From Caminibacter mediatlanticus TB-2 (lineage in GTDB: Bacteria; Campylobacterota; Campylobacteria; Campylobacterales; Nautiliaceae): a stretch of 64,000 bases of DNA. How positions within the stretch are numbered: position 1 is the first letter of the stretch; every line of letters starts with the position of its first letter. The translations under genes were made by a program, and so were the position numbers. The stretch spans positions 601,001 through 665,000 of the forward strand of contig NZ_CP040463.1 in NCBI RefSeq assembly GCF_005843985.1, written 5' to 3'. Shown here in pieces: positions 24,849-34,502 of the stretch. The notes under the pieces are model-generated. The model ran no database searches, was not told where the DNA came from, and saw only the letters and a program-made list of their open reading frames with translations.

Positions 24849-25913
24849 ATGGATGAAATAATAAATAAAATTTTATCTAAAAATGTAGAGTTTGATGATT
24901 ATTTAAAATTATATGATTTAGATTTACATATTCTTGGAGAAATTGCTTATAAAATTAGAGAAGAAAAGTATGATAGAAAAGTTTTTTTTAATATTAATAG
25001 ACATATAAATCCTACTAATATTTGTAAAGACATATGTAAATTTTGTGCATTTTCTGCTCATCGTAAAAATCCAAATCAATATATAATGAGTATTGAAGAT
25101 TGTGTAAAGATTGCAAAAGATTCATATAAAAAAGGTGCAAAAGAGGTCCATATTGTATCAGCTCATAATCCAGAAGTTGGATATGATTATTATATTAATA
25201 TTATAAGAGAAATCAAAAAAGAAGTGCCTAATATTCACATTAAAGCTTTTACTGCTGCTGAGGTCAATTTTTTAAGTGAATTAAGTAATAAGAGTTATGA
25301 AGAAGTTTTAGATGATATGATTGAGGCTGGTGTGGATTCTATGCCAGGTGGAGGGGCTGAAATTTTTGATGAATCAATTAGGGAAAAAATTTGTAAAGGT
25401 AAAGTAAATTCTCAAAATTGGCTAAAAATTCATAAACTATGGCATATAAGAGGTAAAAAAAGTAATGCTACAATGCTATTTGGTCATATTGAAAATAGAG
25501 CTCATAGGATAGACCATATGTTAAGACTAAAAAAACTTCAAGAAGAGACAAATGGTTTTAATGCTTTTATTCCACTTGTTTATCAAAGAGAAAATAATTA
25601 TTTAAAAGTGGAAAAATTTTTAACAGGAGTAGAAATTTTAAAAACAGTAGCTATTAGTAGAATTATTTTAGAGAATATTCCTCATATTAAAGCATATTGG
25701 CCTACATTTACTTTAAATTTAGCTCTTGTAGCACAAGAGTTTGGAGCAGATGATATTGATGGAACAATTGAAAAAGAGTCTATCCAATCTGCCGCAGGTG
25801 CTAATTCTAAAAAAGGGCTTGATATGGAGGAGCTTATTTACCAAGTAAAAGATGCAGGATTTATCCCTGTTGAAAGGGATAGTTTATATAATGAATTAAA
25901 AATTTATAAATAA
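24849..25913 (+). CDS. mqnE: Aminofutalosine synthase MqnE (radical SAM)
   Basis: The 354-aa protein has the radical-SAM cysteines in NICKDICKFCAF near 60, an MPGGGAEIF segment near 170, and ATMLFGHIENRAHRIDH near 208. It adds a SAM-derived adenosyl radical to the chorismate-derived enolpyruvyl-oxybenzoate made by MqnA, giving aminofutalosine, in the futalosine route to menaquinone used by Campylobacterota. The HINPTNICKDICKFC context and the MPGGGAEIF segment favour MqnE over the related MqnC. It starts behind AAAGG, divergent from glnD. Confidence 0.88.
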   Translation: MDEIINKILSKNVEFDDYLKLYDLDLHILGEIAYKIREEKYDRKVFFNINRHINPTNICKDICKFCAFSAHRKNPNQYIMSIEDCVKIAKDSYKKGAKEVHIVSAHNPEVGYDYYINIIREIKKEVPNIHIKAFTAAEVNFLSELSNKSYEEVLDDMIEAGVDSMPGGGAEIFDESIREKICKGKVNSQNWLKIHKLWHIRGKKSNATMLFGHIENRAHRIDHMLRLKKLQEETNGFNAFIPLVYQRENNYLKVEKFLTGVEILKTVAISRIILENIPHIKAYWPTFTLNLALVAQEFGADDIDGTIEKESIQSAAGANSKKGLDMEELIYQVKDAGFIPVERDSLYNELKIYK

Positions 25914-26266
25914 CTTGCTGCTTTTTCTAAAATTTCCATTGGATTAATAGGCTTAATAACTACTTCATCAGCTCCTTTTTGTAAAGCTTCTTGTTTTTTT
26001 GTATCGTCAGTTGTTAAAACTATTATTGGAATGTTTGCGTATTCTTTTTTTTCATTTTTAATTATTTTTAAAAATTGCATACCATCAAGTAAAGGCATTA
26101 AAATATCTAAAAAAACTATCCCTATATCAGGAGATAATTTATCTAAAGCCTCTGAACCATTTTCAGCTTCTATTACTTCATATCCACCTTGCATTGAAAG
26201 AATTGTTTTTAGTAGCTTTCTATTTGTTTTGTCATCATCTACTACTAAAATTTTCTTTTTATTCAT
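25904..26266 (-). CDS. Single-domain response regulator (CheY-like receiver)
   Basis: The 120-aa receiver has the acidic pair in VVDDDK, the phosphoacceptor Asp in VFLDILMP near residue 54, Thr in VLTTDD and Lys in VIKPINP. There is no output domain. It overlaps the hybrid kinase gene by 4 bases, so it is the terminal or side receiver of that phosphorelay. Its end overlaps mqnE by 10 bases. Confidence 0.92.
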   Translation of the reverse strand: MNKKKILVVDDDKTNRKLLKTILSMQGGYEVIEAENGSEALDKLSPDIGIVFLDILMPLLDGMQFLKIIKNEKKEYANIPIIVLTTDDTKKQEALQKGADEVVIKPINPMEILEKAASYL

Positions 26267-29200
26267 TGATTACCTTTTATTTTTTTTATTGCATTATTTA
26301 GTGTTTCTGGATTTAGATCTTGAATTATACCATTTATGTTTTCATAATTTGTATCACCAATAACTAAAATTTTTATATTAGGATAATCTTCTTTAATTGT
26401 ATTAATTAATATATTCATATCTGCTTCATTAAAATTCTCTTCAATAATTAAAATAGTATTATCATCTATTTTTTTATTTAGTTCATTTAAATTAGATGCA
26501 ATATCAAAATCTTCTTCTAAAATACTTTTTAAATATTTTGTTAAAAAGCTACTTTCAGTAGCTACTATTATTTTATTTTCTTTATTGCTTTCTACATTGA
26601 TAGCTTTAATAGGTTCTTTGCTCTCTTGTATTGAGTTTTGTTCTTCAATTTCTTCATTTGGAGTATATTTATGTTTTGCTATATTTTTAATTACTCTTTC
26701 TAACTCATTTGTTTCAATTGGTTTTGAAATATAATCATCCATTCCTGTTCCAAGAAATCTCTCTTTATCTCCTTTTAATACATTTGCAGTAACTGCAATA
26801 ATTGGAGTATGAGGTATACCTTCTTCTTTTTCAAATTCAATAATCTCTTGTGTGGCTTCAATACCATCCATTGTAGGCATTTGTATATCCATGAATATTA
26901 CATCATATTTTTCTGGATACATTGTATATTTATTAAAAGCATCTAAACCGTTCGTTGCAATATCTGATTCTATACCCATAGATTTTAATTTAGTTTGAAG
27001 TAATTTTCTATTAATAGGATTATCCTCAGCAATTAATGCTTTTATTTGATAAATTGGTTTTTCTTGTATTGTAGTTTTTCTTTTTTGAATTATTGGTGCT
27101 TTATTTTTTATTGTTGATAATGCTTGATAAGTTTTAGAAGGATAGTTAGGGTCAAAAATTGATGCTTCTGGATTTAGTTTATCAATATTTTCTTTATAAA
27201 CAAATGAAGTAATTGTTATTATAGGTATATTTAAATCTGTAAGCTCAAAAATATCTTCTTTATTACTTTCTTCAAAAAATACAACTATTGCATCAATTTT
27301 TTCACTGTTTTTTAATTCAATTAACTCGTTTTTATTATTAAACCCAATTCTACTTACTCCAAAATAATTTAAATATTCAATTGCATATTCTTTTCTTAAA
27401 GTTTCTTTTGATGTGTTAAGAATTGCTAAGGTTGTATTATTAAAACTATTTTGTTTATAGCGAGGTTTAGAATCTATTACTTCTAAATTTATTGTAAAAT
27501 AAAATCTACTACCTTTATTAATTTCACTTTCAACATTTATGTGACTTCCCATCATTTCTAAATAACTTTTTACGATAGTAAGTCCAAGTCCTGTTCCACC
27601 ATATTTTCTTGTAACAGACGCATCAGCCTGAGTGAATGCTTCAAATATTTTTGCTTTTTGTGCTTCACTCATACCAATACCAGTATCTCTTACTTCAAAA
27701 TAGATTTTTGCTTTATTGTTTATTATTTCTTGTAATAATATTTTTACACTAATAATTCCATTTTCTGGTGTAAATTTAATAGCATTGTTTATTAGATTTG
27801 TAATAATTTCTTTAATTTTTAAAATATCACCTTTTAAAATTGAAGGCATATTTGGAGAAATTTCTGTTACATATTGAATATGTTTATGTGAAGCTGGTGT
27901 TGCAAAAATTTCAAGTGTGCTTTCAAATTCATCTAATGCTTTAAATTCAATTTCTTCAATAGTGACTTTGTTACTTTCAATTTTAGAAATATCTAAAATA
28001 TTATTAACAATTTGTAGTAAATTTTTAGCACTTTGTGAAATAGTATCTACATATTCTTCTTGTTCTGGTGTAAGATCTGTTGTTTTAAGTATTTCTAAAA
28101 ATCCTAAAATCCCATTAAGAGGGGTTCTTATTTCATGGGACATATTCGCTAAGAAAAGAGATTTTGCTTTTGTAGCTTCTTCAGATTTTTTAATTGATTC
28201 TTGAATAATTTTTATTGAATCATTAACAACTTTAATAGCTTCATTAATACCTTTTGTTGAGCTAATGTCAATTTGGATATTTTTTCCAGTAATAGGTGCT
28301 AATGTTGTTAATAGGTTTGAAAGTTCATTAATATGAGATTTAATTAATTTAACAATATACATACCTAAAATAAGAATTAAAATTGAAAGTAAAAATATAA
28401 TACTATTTATTATTAAGTTATTTGTAGCATTTTTTACAATTAAATTTAGATTTGTATTAACTTCATTATTTAATTTGTTTACTGAATTATTAAAAAAGTT
28501 AATTCTTTTTGTAAATAAGTTAAAGTAATCATAAGCATCAATAGCATATCCATCAAATGTATTATTTATATAATATTGCATATTTGCTTGTTGTAAGTAA
28601 AAAATTACAGTTTTAATATCCTTTTCAATTTTTTTGAATTCACTGTTATTAAAAAATTTTTCTATATTTGGAGATTTTAATAATAAATTTGAGTCATGAT
28701 AGTATTTTAGTAAAACATTTTTATACTCTTTTTCACTCATAGGTGTATCAGCAGTAATATAGTATGAACCAAAACCTCTAACAATTCCACTATATGCAAT
28801 AATTTTTTCTATTGGTAGTTTAATTGCGTAAATACTTTTTATTTTATCAGGATAATAAGCTTGTATTTGTGTAAGTGACTTTAATATTTCTTGTTCAAGT
28901 TTAGTATAGTATGTAAAAAAATATGTTTTAATGTAATTATCTTTAAAAGTATCGATTTTTTTTCTAATAACAGGTAGATTATTTGCAAGAGAGATTATGT
29001 TGTTTACATTTTTATAAAACTCGGGATTTTTATTAATAAATTGTTTTAAGTCGTTTATACTATTTGAGAATAAGATTCTTTTTTGAGTAATAAGTTTCTT
29101 TACATTAGGATATTTACCCTTAGATACAGAATAAATTGATGAAACTCCTCTTTCTTGCCCGAGATAGATTAACATATTTTCTAATTTTTTTGTAAGTTCC

Positions 29201-29334
29201 AAATATTTTTTACTTTCTTGTACTTTTTGATATTGTACAAAGTTTTTATAAAGAAAAAACCCACTAATCGAAAGAAGAATTAATGTAGGTACAAATACTG
29301 CAATTGAAATCAATTTAACTAATGAGCCTCTCAT
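26263..29334 (-). CDS. Hybrid histidine kinase with NIT-type sensor domain
   Basis: Layout (1023 aa): TM near 10-30, a large helical periplasmic domain (about 45-300), TM near 308-328, a HAMP-like linker, HisKA with His400 in [11 protein letters not shown], HATPase with NAIKFTP, DTGIGMS and GGTGLGLTI, a degenerate receiver near 650-740, an intact receiver with Asp816 in FMDIQMP, and another degenerate receiver at the C-terminus. The sensor shows the [10 protein letters not shown] and RGFGSYYIT patterns of the NIT (nitrate- and nitrite-sensing) family. Nitrate respiration is common in this order, so a nitrate or nitrite signal is plausible but not proven. Confidence 0.88.
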   Translation of the reverse strand: MRGSLVKLISIAVFVPTLILLSISGFFLYKNFVQYQKVQESKKYLELTKKLENMLIYLGQERGVSSIYSVSKGKYPNVKKLITQKRILFSNSINDLKQFINKNPEFYKNVNNIISLANNLPVIRKKIDTFKDNYIKTYFFTYYTKLEQEILKSLTQIQAYYPDKIKSIYAIKLPIEKIIAYSGIVRGFGSYYITADTPMSEKEYKNVLLKYYHDSNLLLKSPNIEKFFNNSEFKKIEKDIKTVIFYLQQANMQYYINNTFDGYAIDAYDYFNLFTKRINFFNNSVNKLNNEVNTNLNLIVKNATNNLIINSIIFLLSILILILGMYIVKLIKSHINELSNLLTTLAPITGKNIQIDISSTKGINEAIKVVNDSIKIIQESIKKSEEATKAKSLFLANMSHEIRTPLNGILGFLEILKTTDLTPEQEEYVDTISQSAKNLLQIVNNILDISKIESNKVTIEEIEFKALDEFESTLEIFATPASHKHIQYVTEISPNMPSILKGDILKIKEIITNLINNAIKFTPENGIISVKILLQEIINNKAKIYFEVRDTGIGMSEAQKAKIFEAFTQADASVTRKYGGTGLGLTIVKSYLEMMGSHINVESEINKGSRFYFTINLEVIDSKPRYKQNSFNNTTLAILNTSKETLRKEYAIEYLNYFGVSRIGFNNKNELIELKNSEKIDAIVVFFEESNKEDIFELTDLNIPIITITSFVYKENIDKLNPEASIFDPNYPSKTYQALSTIKNKAPIIQKRKTTIQEKPIYQIKALIAEDNPINRKLLQTKLKSMGIESDIATNGLDAFNKYTMYPEKYDVIFMDIQMPTMDGIEATQEIIEFEKEEGIPHTPIIAVTANVLKGDKERFLGTGMDDYISKPIETNELERVIKNIAKHKYTPNEEIEEQNSIQESKEPIKAINVESNKENKIIVATESSFLTKYLKSILEEDFDIASNLNELNKKIDDNTILIIEENFNEADMNILINTIKEDYPNIKILVIGDTNYENINGIIQDLNPETLNNAIKKIKGNQ

Positions 29335-29336
29335 TT

Positions 29337-29771
29337 TTAATCCTTTTTAATTTTTAAATTTTTCATATCAACTTTATTACAGAAGTAATTGTTTTTTATT
29401 GCTAAGTTTAAATATTTTTTTGCAAGTTGTTTTTTGTTGGTTTTTATATATAATTTGGCTAAACAACAATAAGCTCTTGTATTTCCAAGTTCGATTGACT
29501 GTTTGAAATATTTTTCAGCTATAGAAAAATTTTGTTCTACTCCCCATCCATTTAGATACATTTTCCCCAGCATAAAATAGATTTGAGAAGAAGGTCTTTC
29601 TTTTATAGTTTGAAGTAAAATATAAGATTTTTGAAAATATTCTTGTGCTTTTTGTGGATTGGTTTTTTCTAATTTTTCTCCTTTTTTAAAATATTGATAT
29701 GCTTTTGTAAAAGTAAAATCAATAGCAAAGATACTTGTGATAAATAAAATTACTAAAATAATTTTTTTCAT
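29337..29771 (-). CDS. Exported Sel1/TPR-repeat protein
   Basis: The 144-aa protein begins with a signal peptide (about 1-16, [16 protein letters not shown]). After it come about three Sel1/TPR-like repeats: [38 protein letters not shown] and [22 protein letters not shown]. It probably sits in the periplasm as a protein-protein adaptor. It lies between the Hpt gene and the hybrid kinase gene with 2-base gaps, so it may present a ligand or partner to the kinase's periplasmic NIT domain. Confidence 0.75.
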   Translation of the reverse strand: MKKIILVILFITSIFAIDFTFTKAYQYFKKGEKLEKTNPQKAQEYFQKSYILLQTIKERPSSQIYFMLGKMYLNGWGVEQNFSIAEKYFKQSIELGNTRAYCCLAKLYIKTNKKQLAKKYLNLAIKNNYFCNKVDMKNLKIKKD

Positions 29772-29773
29772 AG

Positions 29774-30796
29774 TTATTCCTTTATTATATTTTCAAGTTC
29801 TTCAAATGAGGAAATTTTTGTGTTAAGTAGTTTTTCAATATATTTTAAATCTTTTTTAAATTTTTTTTCGTTTTGAGTTGTTAAATAATCTTCAATTGTA
29901 TTTAATATTAGTTTTTTAATTTCTTTTGGTATTTTTGGTTTTGGTTTATTTATTTCTAATTTTTCTAAAAATTCATAAAATTTGTTAATTAAATATTCTA
30001 ATTTGTGAATATCTTTTTTTTCTTTTGAAAATTCATCTATCTTTTTAAGTATATATGATAAATTGCTTAGTCTTAAATTTAATGCTGCACCTTTTAATTT
30101 ATGAGCAGTTTTATGTAATAAAATATAATCTTTTGTTTTTAATGCTTTAAAAAAAGTTGATTTTTCACTTTTTAACATTTCAAAAAGTTCATCTTTTAAA
30201 TCATAAATAGTCTCTATATCAATACTAAGTTCTTTTGCAGCTGTTTCAAGTTCATTTGAAAGTTCTTTTGAAGCTTCTTCTTTACTTAAATTTAACATTT
30301 TTTCTATTTCAGAAAACTCATCTTCAAAATTAATTGAAATTTCTAAGTTATTAGGAGAGATTTCAATTTTATCTTTTGATGTAGTAGAGTGTTCTATATC
30401 TATTTGAAAATTATTAGTGTCTATTTTAGCTTCATTTATTTCTGTTGATGATTCAAAAGATTTAATTGGATTAACATTGATAGTTAATGGCTCTTCTTGT
30501 GGTTGTAAATTTAGTGGTTCAATTTCAGGAGTTATATAAATTTGTTCAGATTGTAAATTTGTAGATTTATTATCTTCTTCTAAATTAAAAATATTTATAT
30601 TGTATATTGATAAAATATCGATTTTTTTTACTTTAAATGATTTAGAATGTATATTAATATTTTCATTTTTAAAAGATGATATGTGTAAATCAATTTCGTT
30701 TATTAAAGATGAAAGAGTCTCTAAATTTATATTAAGCAGTTTTAATAACTCTTTATCAATTCCTATAATTTTAGAATCTTTAAAAATTATAATCAT
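29774..30796 (-). CDS. Histidine phosphotransfer (Hpt) domain protein
   Basis: The 340-aa protein has a typical Hpt bundle around 195-290 with the phosphoacceptor His232 in AHKLKGAALNL. Before it lies a long, low-complexity acidic linker (about 80-170), and at the start is a small folded segment of unknown type. The C-terminal 50 residues are helical. It should shuttle phosphate between the hybrid kinase and a receiver. It overlaps the PAS gene upstream by 4 bases. Confidence 0.8.
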   Translation of the reverse strand: MIIIFKDSKIIGIDKELLKLLNINLETLSSLINEIDLHISSFKNENINIHSKSFKVKKIDILSIYNINIFNLEEDNKSTNLQSEQIYITPEIEPLNLQPQEEPLTINVNPIKSFESSTEINEAKIDTNNFQIDIEHSTTSKDKIEISPNNLEISINFEDEFSEIEKMLNLSKEEASKELSNELETAAKELSIDIETIYDLKDELFEMLKSEKSTFFKALKTKDYILLHKTAHKLKGAALNLRLSNLSYILKKIDEFSKEKKDIHKLEYLINKFYEFLEKLEINKPKPKIPKEIKKLILNTIEDYLTTQNEKKFKKDLKYIEKLLNTKISSFEELENIIKE

Positions 30797-31221
30797 AATT
30801 CTTCCTTTTGTTTCATTTCAGCATAAATTTTTTCATATTTTTTCTTATCTTCATCTGAAACAGGCTTTCTTGTTGCAATATATCCTATTTTAATTCCGTT
30901 ATCATCAAAGATTGGTTCAATATGAACTTCTATCCAATAATATTTTCCATCTTTTCTTAAATTTTTTACAAAACCTCTCCATTTTTGGTTTTTTTCTATT
31001 GTATCCCATAATTCTTTAAATACTTTTTTAGGCATATCAGGATGTCTTATAATATTATGGGGCTTTCCTAATACTTCTTCTTTTGAATAACCTGATAATT
31101 TACAAAAAGGAGTATTTACAAAGGTAATTATACCTTTTAAATCAGTTTTACTTATAATTGGTCTATTTTGAACTCCAACATCTTCAAATGTAACCTCTTC
31201 ATTTAATATTTTTTTACTCAT
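30793..31221 (-). CDS. Aer-like PAS-domain protein
   Basis: This 142-aa protein is nearly all one PAS domain, closely similar to the CetB-like protein at 9943-10476: SGYSKEEVLGKPHNI, RHPDMPKKVF and [14 protein letters not shown]. The Aer-type signature suggests FAD binding and redox sensing. It is the first gene of the Hpt/hybrid-kinase operon, so in this case redox input probably feeds a phosphorelay rather than a chemoreceptor. No membrane segment is present. Confidence 0.8.
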   Translation of the reverse strand: MSKKILNEEVTFEDVGVQNRPIISKTDLKGIITFVNTPFCKLSGYSKEEVLGKPHNIIRHPDMPKKVFKELWDTIEKNQKWRGFVKNLRKDGKYYWIEVHIEPIFDDNGIKIGYIATRKPVSDEDKKKYEKIYAEMKQKEEL

Positions 31222-31310
31222 ATTAAACCTTTATAATTACCTTTTGCAATTTTAACTTATTTTAAGTAAAATTCAAGTATTATTTATATAAAAATTTAAA
31301 AAGGATGTGT

Positions 31311-31751
31311 ATGAAGGTTTTATTAATTAAAGATGTAAAAGGGCTTGGAAAAGCAGGAGAAATTAAAGAAGCAAAAGATGGTTATGCAAGAAACTATTTA
31401 ATTCCAAAAGGATTTGCAAAACTTGCAACTACTGAGGTTATTAAAGAGTGGGAAAAAGAAGAAGCAGAAAAAAGAGCAAAACTTGAAGCAGAATTAAAAG
31501 AATTAAATGAGTTAAAAGAAAAAATAGAAAATACAAAATTGATTATTAAACATAAACTTGGTGCAAATGGTCAGTTACTTGGAGCAGTAACAAATAAAGA
31601 AATTGCGGAAAATTTAAAAGAAAAAGGTATAGAAGTCGAAAAAAAACAAATTGAACACATTTCTATAAAAGCACCAGGAGAATATAAAGTAGCAATTAAG
31701 TTAGGTCATGGTATTACAGCATATTTAACTATTGAAGTTGAAGGTGAATAA
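31311..31751 (+). CDS. rplI: 50S ribosomal protein L9
   Basis: The 146-aa protein begins [17 protein letters not shown], the usual L9 start, then [13 protein letters not shown], a long connecting helix rich in E and K, and a C-terminal domain with [17 protein letters not shown] 31311 sits five bases behind AAGGA; the ATG at 31305 overlaps that site. The stop codon shares a base with the start of hslV. Confidence 0.95.
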   Translation: MKVLLIKDVKGLGKAGEIKEAKDGYARNYLIPKGFAKLATTEVIKEWEKEEAEKRAKLEAELKELNELKEKIENTKLIIKHKLGANGQLLGAVTNKEIAENLKEKGIEVEKKQIEHISIKAPGEYKVAIKLGHGITAYLTIEVEGE

Positions 31752-32299
31752 TGGGTATTAATTTAGAAGCTACTACAATTTTAGGATATAAAAAAGATGG
31801 TGTTGCTGTAATAGGAGGTGATGGTCAAGTTACCTTTGGAAATGCAGTTTTAAAGGGAAATGCTAAAAAAGTTAGGACATTATATAATGGAAAAATATTA
31901 GCTGGATTTGCAGGAAGTACTGCTGATGCTTTTATTTTATTTGATATGTTTGAAAACCATCTTCAAAATAGAAAAGGCGATTTATTAAAAGCAGTTATTG
32001 ATTTTGCAAAAGAGTGGAGAAAAGATAAATATTTAAGAAGACTTGAAGCTATGATGATAGTACTTAATACAAAACATATTTTTATTTTAAGTGGTAGTGG
32101 AGATGTAGTTGAGCCAGAAGATGGAAAACTTGCAGCAATAGGAAGTGGAGGAAACTTTGCAATTTCAGCAGCAAGAGCTCTTGATAGACATGCTAATTTA
32201 GACCCTGAGAGTTTAGTAAAAGAGTCTTTACAAATTGCAGGGGAACTTTGTATTTATACAAATACAAATATTACTTTATTAAAATTGGAGGATAAGTAA
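31751..32299 (+). CDS. hslV: ATP-dependent protease peptidase subunit HslV
   Basis: The 182-aa HslV contains ATTILGYK, then [12 protein letters not shown] and [11 protein letters not shown]. The catalytic nucleophile is the Thr that must become the N-terminus. Here it is preceded by MGINLEA, seven residues, so a short propeptide must be removed; E. coli HslV has only the initiator Met. In Helicobacter and Campylobacter the leader is also present but shorter (MFxA, from memory). No start codon exists that would place Thr second. The gene overlaps hslU by one base (TAATG). Confidence 0.93.
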   Translation: MGINLEATTILGYKKDGVAVIGGDGQVTFGNAVLKGNAKKVRTLYNGKILAGFAGSTADAFILFDMFENHLQNRKGDLLKAVIDFAKEWRKDKYLRRLEAMMIVLNTKHIFILSGSGDVVEPEDGKLAAIGSGGNFAISAARALDRHANLDPESLVKESLQIAGELCIYTNTNITLLKLEDK

Positions 32300-33612
32300 T
32301 GAATATGACACCAAAAGAGATTGTCAAATATCTTGATGAATATGTTGTGGGTCAAAGAGATGCAAAAAAAACTATTGCAATAGCTCTTAGAAATAGATAT
32401 AGAAGAATGCAACTTCCAAAAGAGTGGCAAGATGATATTTTGCCAAAAAATATTTTGATGATAGGGCCAACAGGAGTAGGAAAAACAGAAATAGCAAGAA
32501 GAATGGCTAAAATGATGAAAGTTCCTTTTGTAAAGGTTGAAGCAAGTAAATATACAGAAGTTGGATTTGTAGGGCGTGATGTTGAGAGTATGATTAGAGA
32601 TTTAGTAAATAACTCTTATAATTTAGTAAGAGCTGAGATGGAAGAGAGAAGTAAATCTCAAATTGAAGAAGAAATAATTAATGAAATAACAAGAAAATTG
32701 ATTCCTCCACTTCCAAAAAATGCCCCGGAAGAAAAATTAAAAGATTATGAAAAAACTTTTGAAAAGATGAAAGAGAAAGTAAAAAAAGGTGAGGTTGATC
32801 ATTTAAAGATAACTATTGAAGTAGATGAAACAAATCAATTAGATGATAATCTTCCACCTGAAATGATAAAAGCGCAAGAGAGTATTGTAAAAATAATAGG
32901 AATATTTAATAAAAATAAAGAAAAAAAAGAAGTTACAGTAAAGGAAGCAAAAGAACTTTTAAGAAAACAAGCAGCTGAGAAGTTTATTAATAAAGATGAA
33001 TTAAAAAAAGAAGCTCTAAAAAGAGCTGAAAATGGAATTATTTTTATAGATGAAATTGATAAAATTGCAGCAACTGGAAATACAAGACAAGATCCAAGTA
33101 AAGAGGGAGTTCAAAGAGATTTATTACCAATTGTAGAGGGAAGTACTGTAAATACAAAATATGGGTATGTAAATACTGACCATATTTTATTTATTGCAGC
33201 AGGGGCATTTCATGTAAGCAAACCAAGTGATTTAATTCCAGAGCTTCAAGGAAGATTTCCATTAAGAGTAGAGCTTCAAAGTTTAGATGAAGAAGCACTA
33301 TATCAAATATTAACAAGGCCTAAACATTCATTAATTAAACAATATCAAAAACTTCTTGAAGTTGAAGGTGTAAATTTAGTATTTGAAGAAAGTGCATTAA
33401 AAGAAATAGCAAAATATGCATTCTTGGCAAATGAAAAAACAGAAGATATTGGAGCAAGAAGACTTCATACGGTAGTTGAAAAAGTATTAGAAGATATTAA
33501 TTTTAATGCTGAGGAGTATAAAGATAAAGATTTTATAATTGATGAAGAGTATGTAAAAAGTAAGTTAGAAGATATTGTTGAAAATGAAGAAATATCTAAA
33601 TATATATTATAA
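32299..33612 (+). CDS. hslU: HslU, AAA+ unfoldase of the HslUV protease
   Basis: The 437-aa ATPase starts with TPKEIVKYLDEYVVGQ, has Walker A GPTGVGKTE near 55, the substrate pore loop GFVGRDVESMIRDL near 88, a variable I domain (about 110-225), Walker B FIDEIDKIA near 250, and ends in the conserved C-terminal SKYIL that docks into HslV. It unfolds substrates for HslV. It follows hslV with one shared base and precedes era by 8 bases. Confidence 0.96.
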   Translation: MNMTPKEIVKYLDEYVVGQRDAKKTIAIALRNRYRRMQLPKEWQDDILPKNILMIGPTGVGKTEIARRMAKMMKVPFVKVEASKYTEVGFVGRDVESMIRDLVNNSYNLVRAEMEERSKSQIEEEIINEITRKLIPPLPKNAPEEKLKDYEKTFEKMKEKVKKGEVDHLKITIEVDETNQLDDNLPPEMIKAQESIVKIIGIFNKNKEKKEVTVKEAKELLRKQAAEKFINKDELKKEALKRAENGIIFIDEIDKIAATGNTRQDPSKEGVQRDLLPIVEGSTVNTKYGYVNTDHILFIAAGAFHVSKPSDLIPELQGRFPLRVELQSLDEEALYQILTRPKHSLIKQYQKLLEVEGVNLVFEESALKEIAKYAFLANEKTEDIGARRLHTVVEKVLEDINFNAEEYKDKDFIIDEEYVKSKLEDIVENEEISKYIL

Positions 33613-33620
33613 GGAGATAA

Positions 33621-34502
33621 ATGCCAAAAAGTGGATTTGTAGGAATTATAGGAAAGCCTAATGCAGGTAAATCAACTCTTCTGAATTGGCTTCTTGGAGA
33701 AAAAATAGCTCTTGTTTCTCCAAAAGCTAATGCAAGTAGAAAAAGAGTTAATGCAATTGTTATGCATAATGATGACCAAATTATTTTACTTGATACCCCT
33801 GGACTTCATGAAAAAGAAAAACTTTTAAATAAATTTATGTTAAAAGAGGCGCTAAAAGCTCTTAGTGACAGTGATTTAGTGCTTTTTTTGGCAGATGTAA
33901 GAGATGATTTAGAAGGGTATGAGTGGTTTTTAGAATTAAATAAAAAAAATATACCTCATATTGTAGTATTAACTAAAACTGACTTAGTAAATGAAGAAGA
34001 AGTAAAAAATAAAATTGAAGAATATAAAAAAATAGGAAAAGCATTAGCAATAATTCCAATTAGTGCAATTGAAGGAAAAGGAAAAGAAGAATTATTAGAT
34101 GAAATAGTAAAATATCTTCCTGAACATCCATATTATTATGACCCAGAAATAATATCCACAGAAAATATTAGAGATATTTATAAAGAGTTAATTAGAGAAG
34201 CTCTTTTTGAAAAATTAGGTGACGAAATTCCTTATCAAACTGATATTTTAATAGAAAAAATAGAAGAGTTTGAAAATTTAGATAAAATTTATGCTACAAT
34301 TATTGTTGAGAGGCCGTCACAAAAAGGTATGATTATTGGAAAAAATGGAAGAAAGATTAAAGAAATTGGTACATATGCAAGGAAGTTATTAGAAAATTTT
34401 AGTGGCAAAAAAATTTATTTAGAATTATATGTAAAAGTAGTTCCAAATTGGACTAAAAATAAAAAAATGCTGGAAGAACTTGGATATGAGGTAGATGGAT
34501 GA
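33621..34502 (+). CDS. era: GTPase Era, 30S ribosomal subunit assembly
   Basis: The 293-aa protein has G1 GKPNAGKST, G3 DTPG, G4 TKTD, G5 SAIEG, and a C-terminal KH domain with GMIIGKNGRKIKEIG that contacts the 3' end of 16S rRNA. Its stop overlaps the next ATG (ATGA), so the MSHA/Cts-like genes start as part of the same transcript. Confidence 0.96.
   Translation: MPKSGFVGIIGKPNAGKSTLLNWLLGEKIALVSPKANASRKRVNAIVMHNDDQIILLDTPGLHEKEKLLNKFMLKEALKALSDSDLVLFLADVRDDLEGYEWFLELNKKNIPHIVVLTKTDLVNEEEVKNKIEEYKKIGKALAIIPISAIEGKGKEELLDEIVKYLPEHPYYYDPEIISTENIRDIYKELIREALFEKLGDEIPYQTDILIEKIEEFENLDKIYATIIVERPSQKGMIIGKNGRKIKEIGTYARKLLENFSGKKIYLELYVKVVPNWTKNKKMLEELGYEVDG

Noticed and set aside
24849..25913. 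MqnC (cyclic dehypoxanthinyl futalosine synthase) instead of MqnE
   Set aside because: MqnC usually has a different context at the radical-SAM cysteines; the HINPTN-CxxxCxxCAF context and MPGGGAEIF segment fit MqnE better. Phylogeny would settle it.
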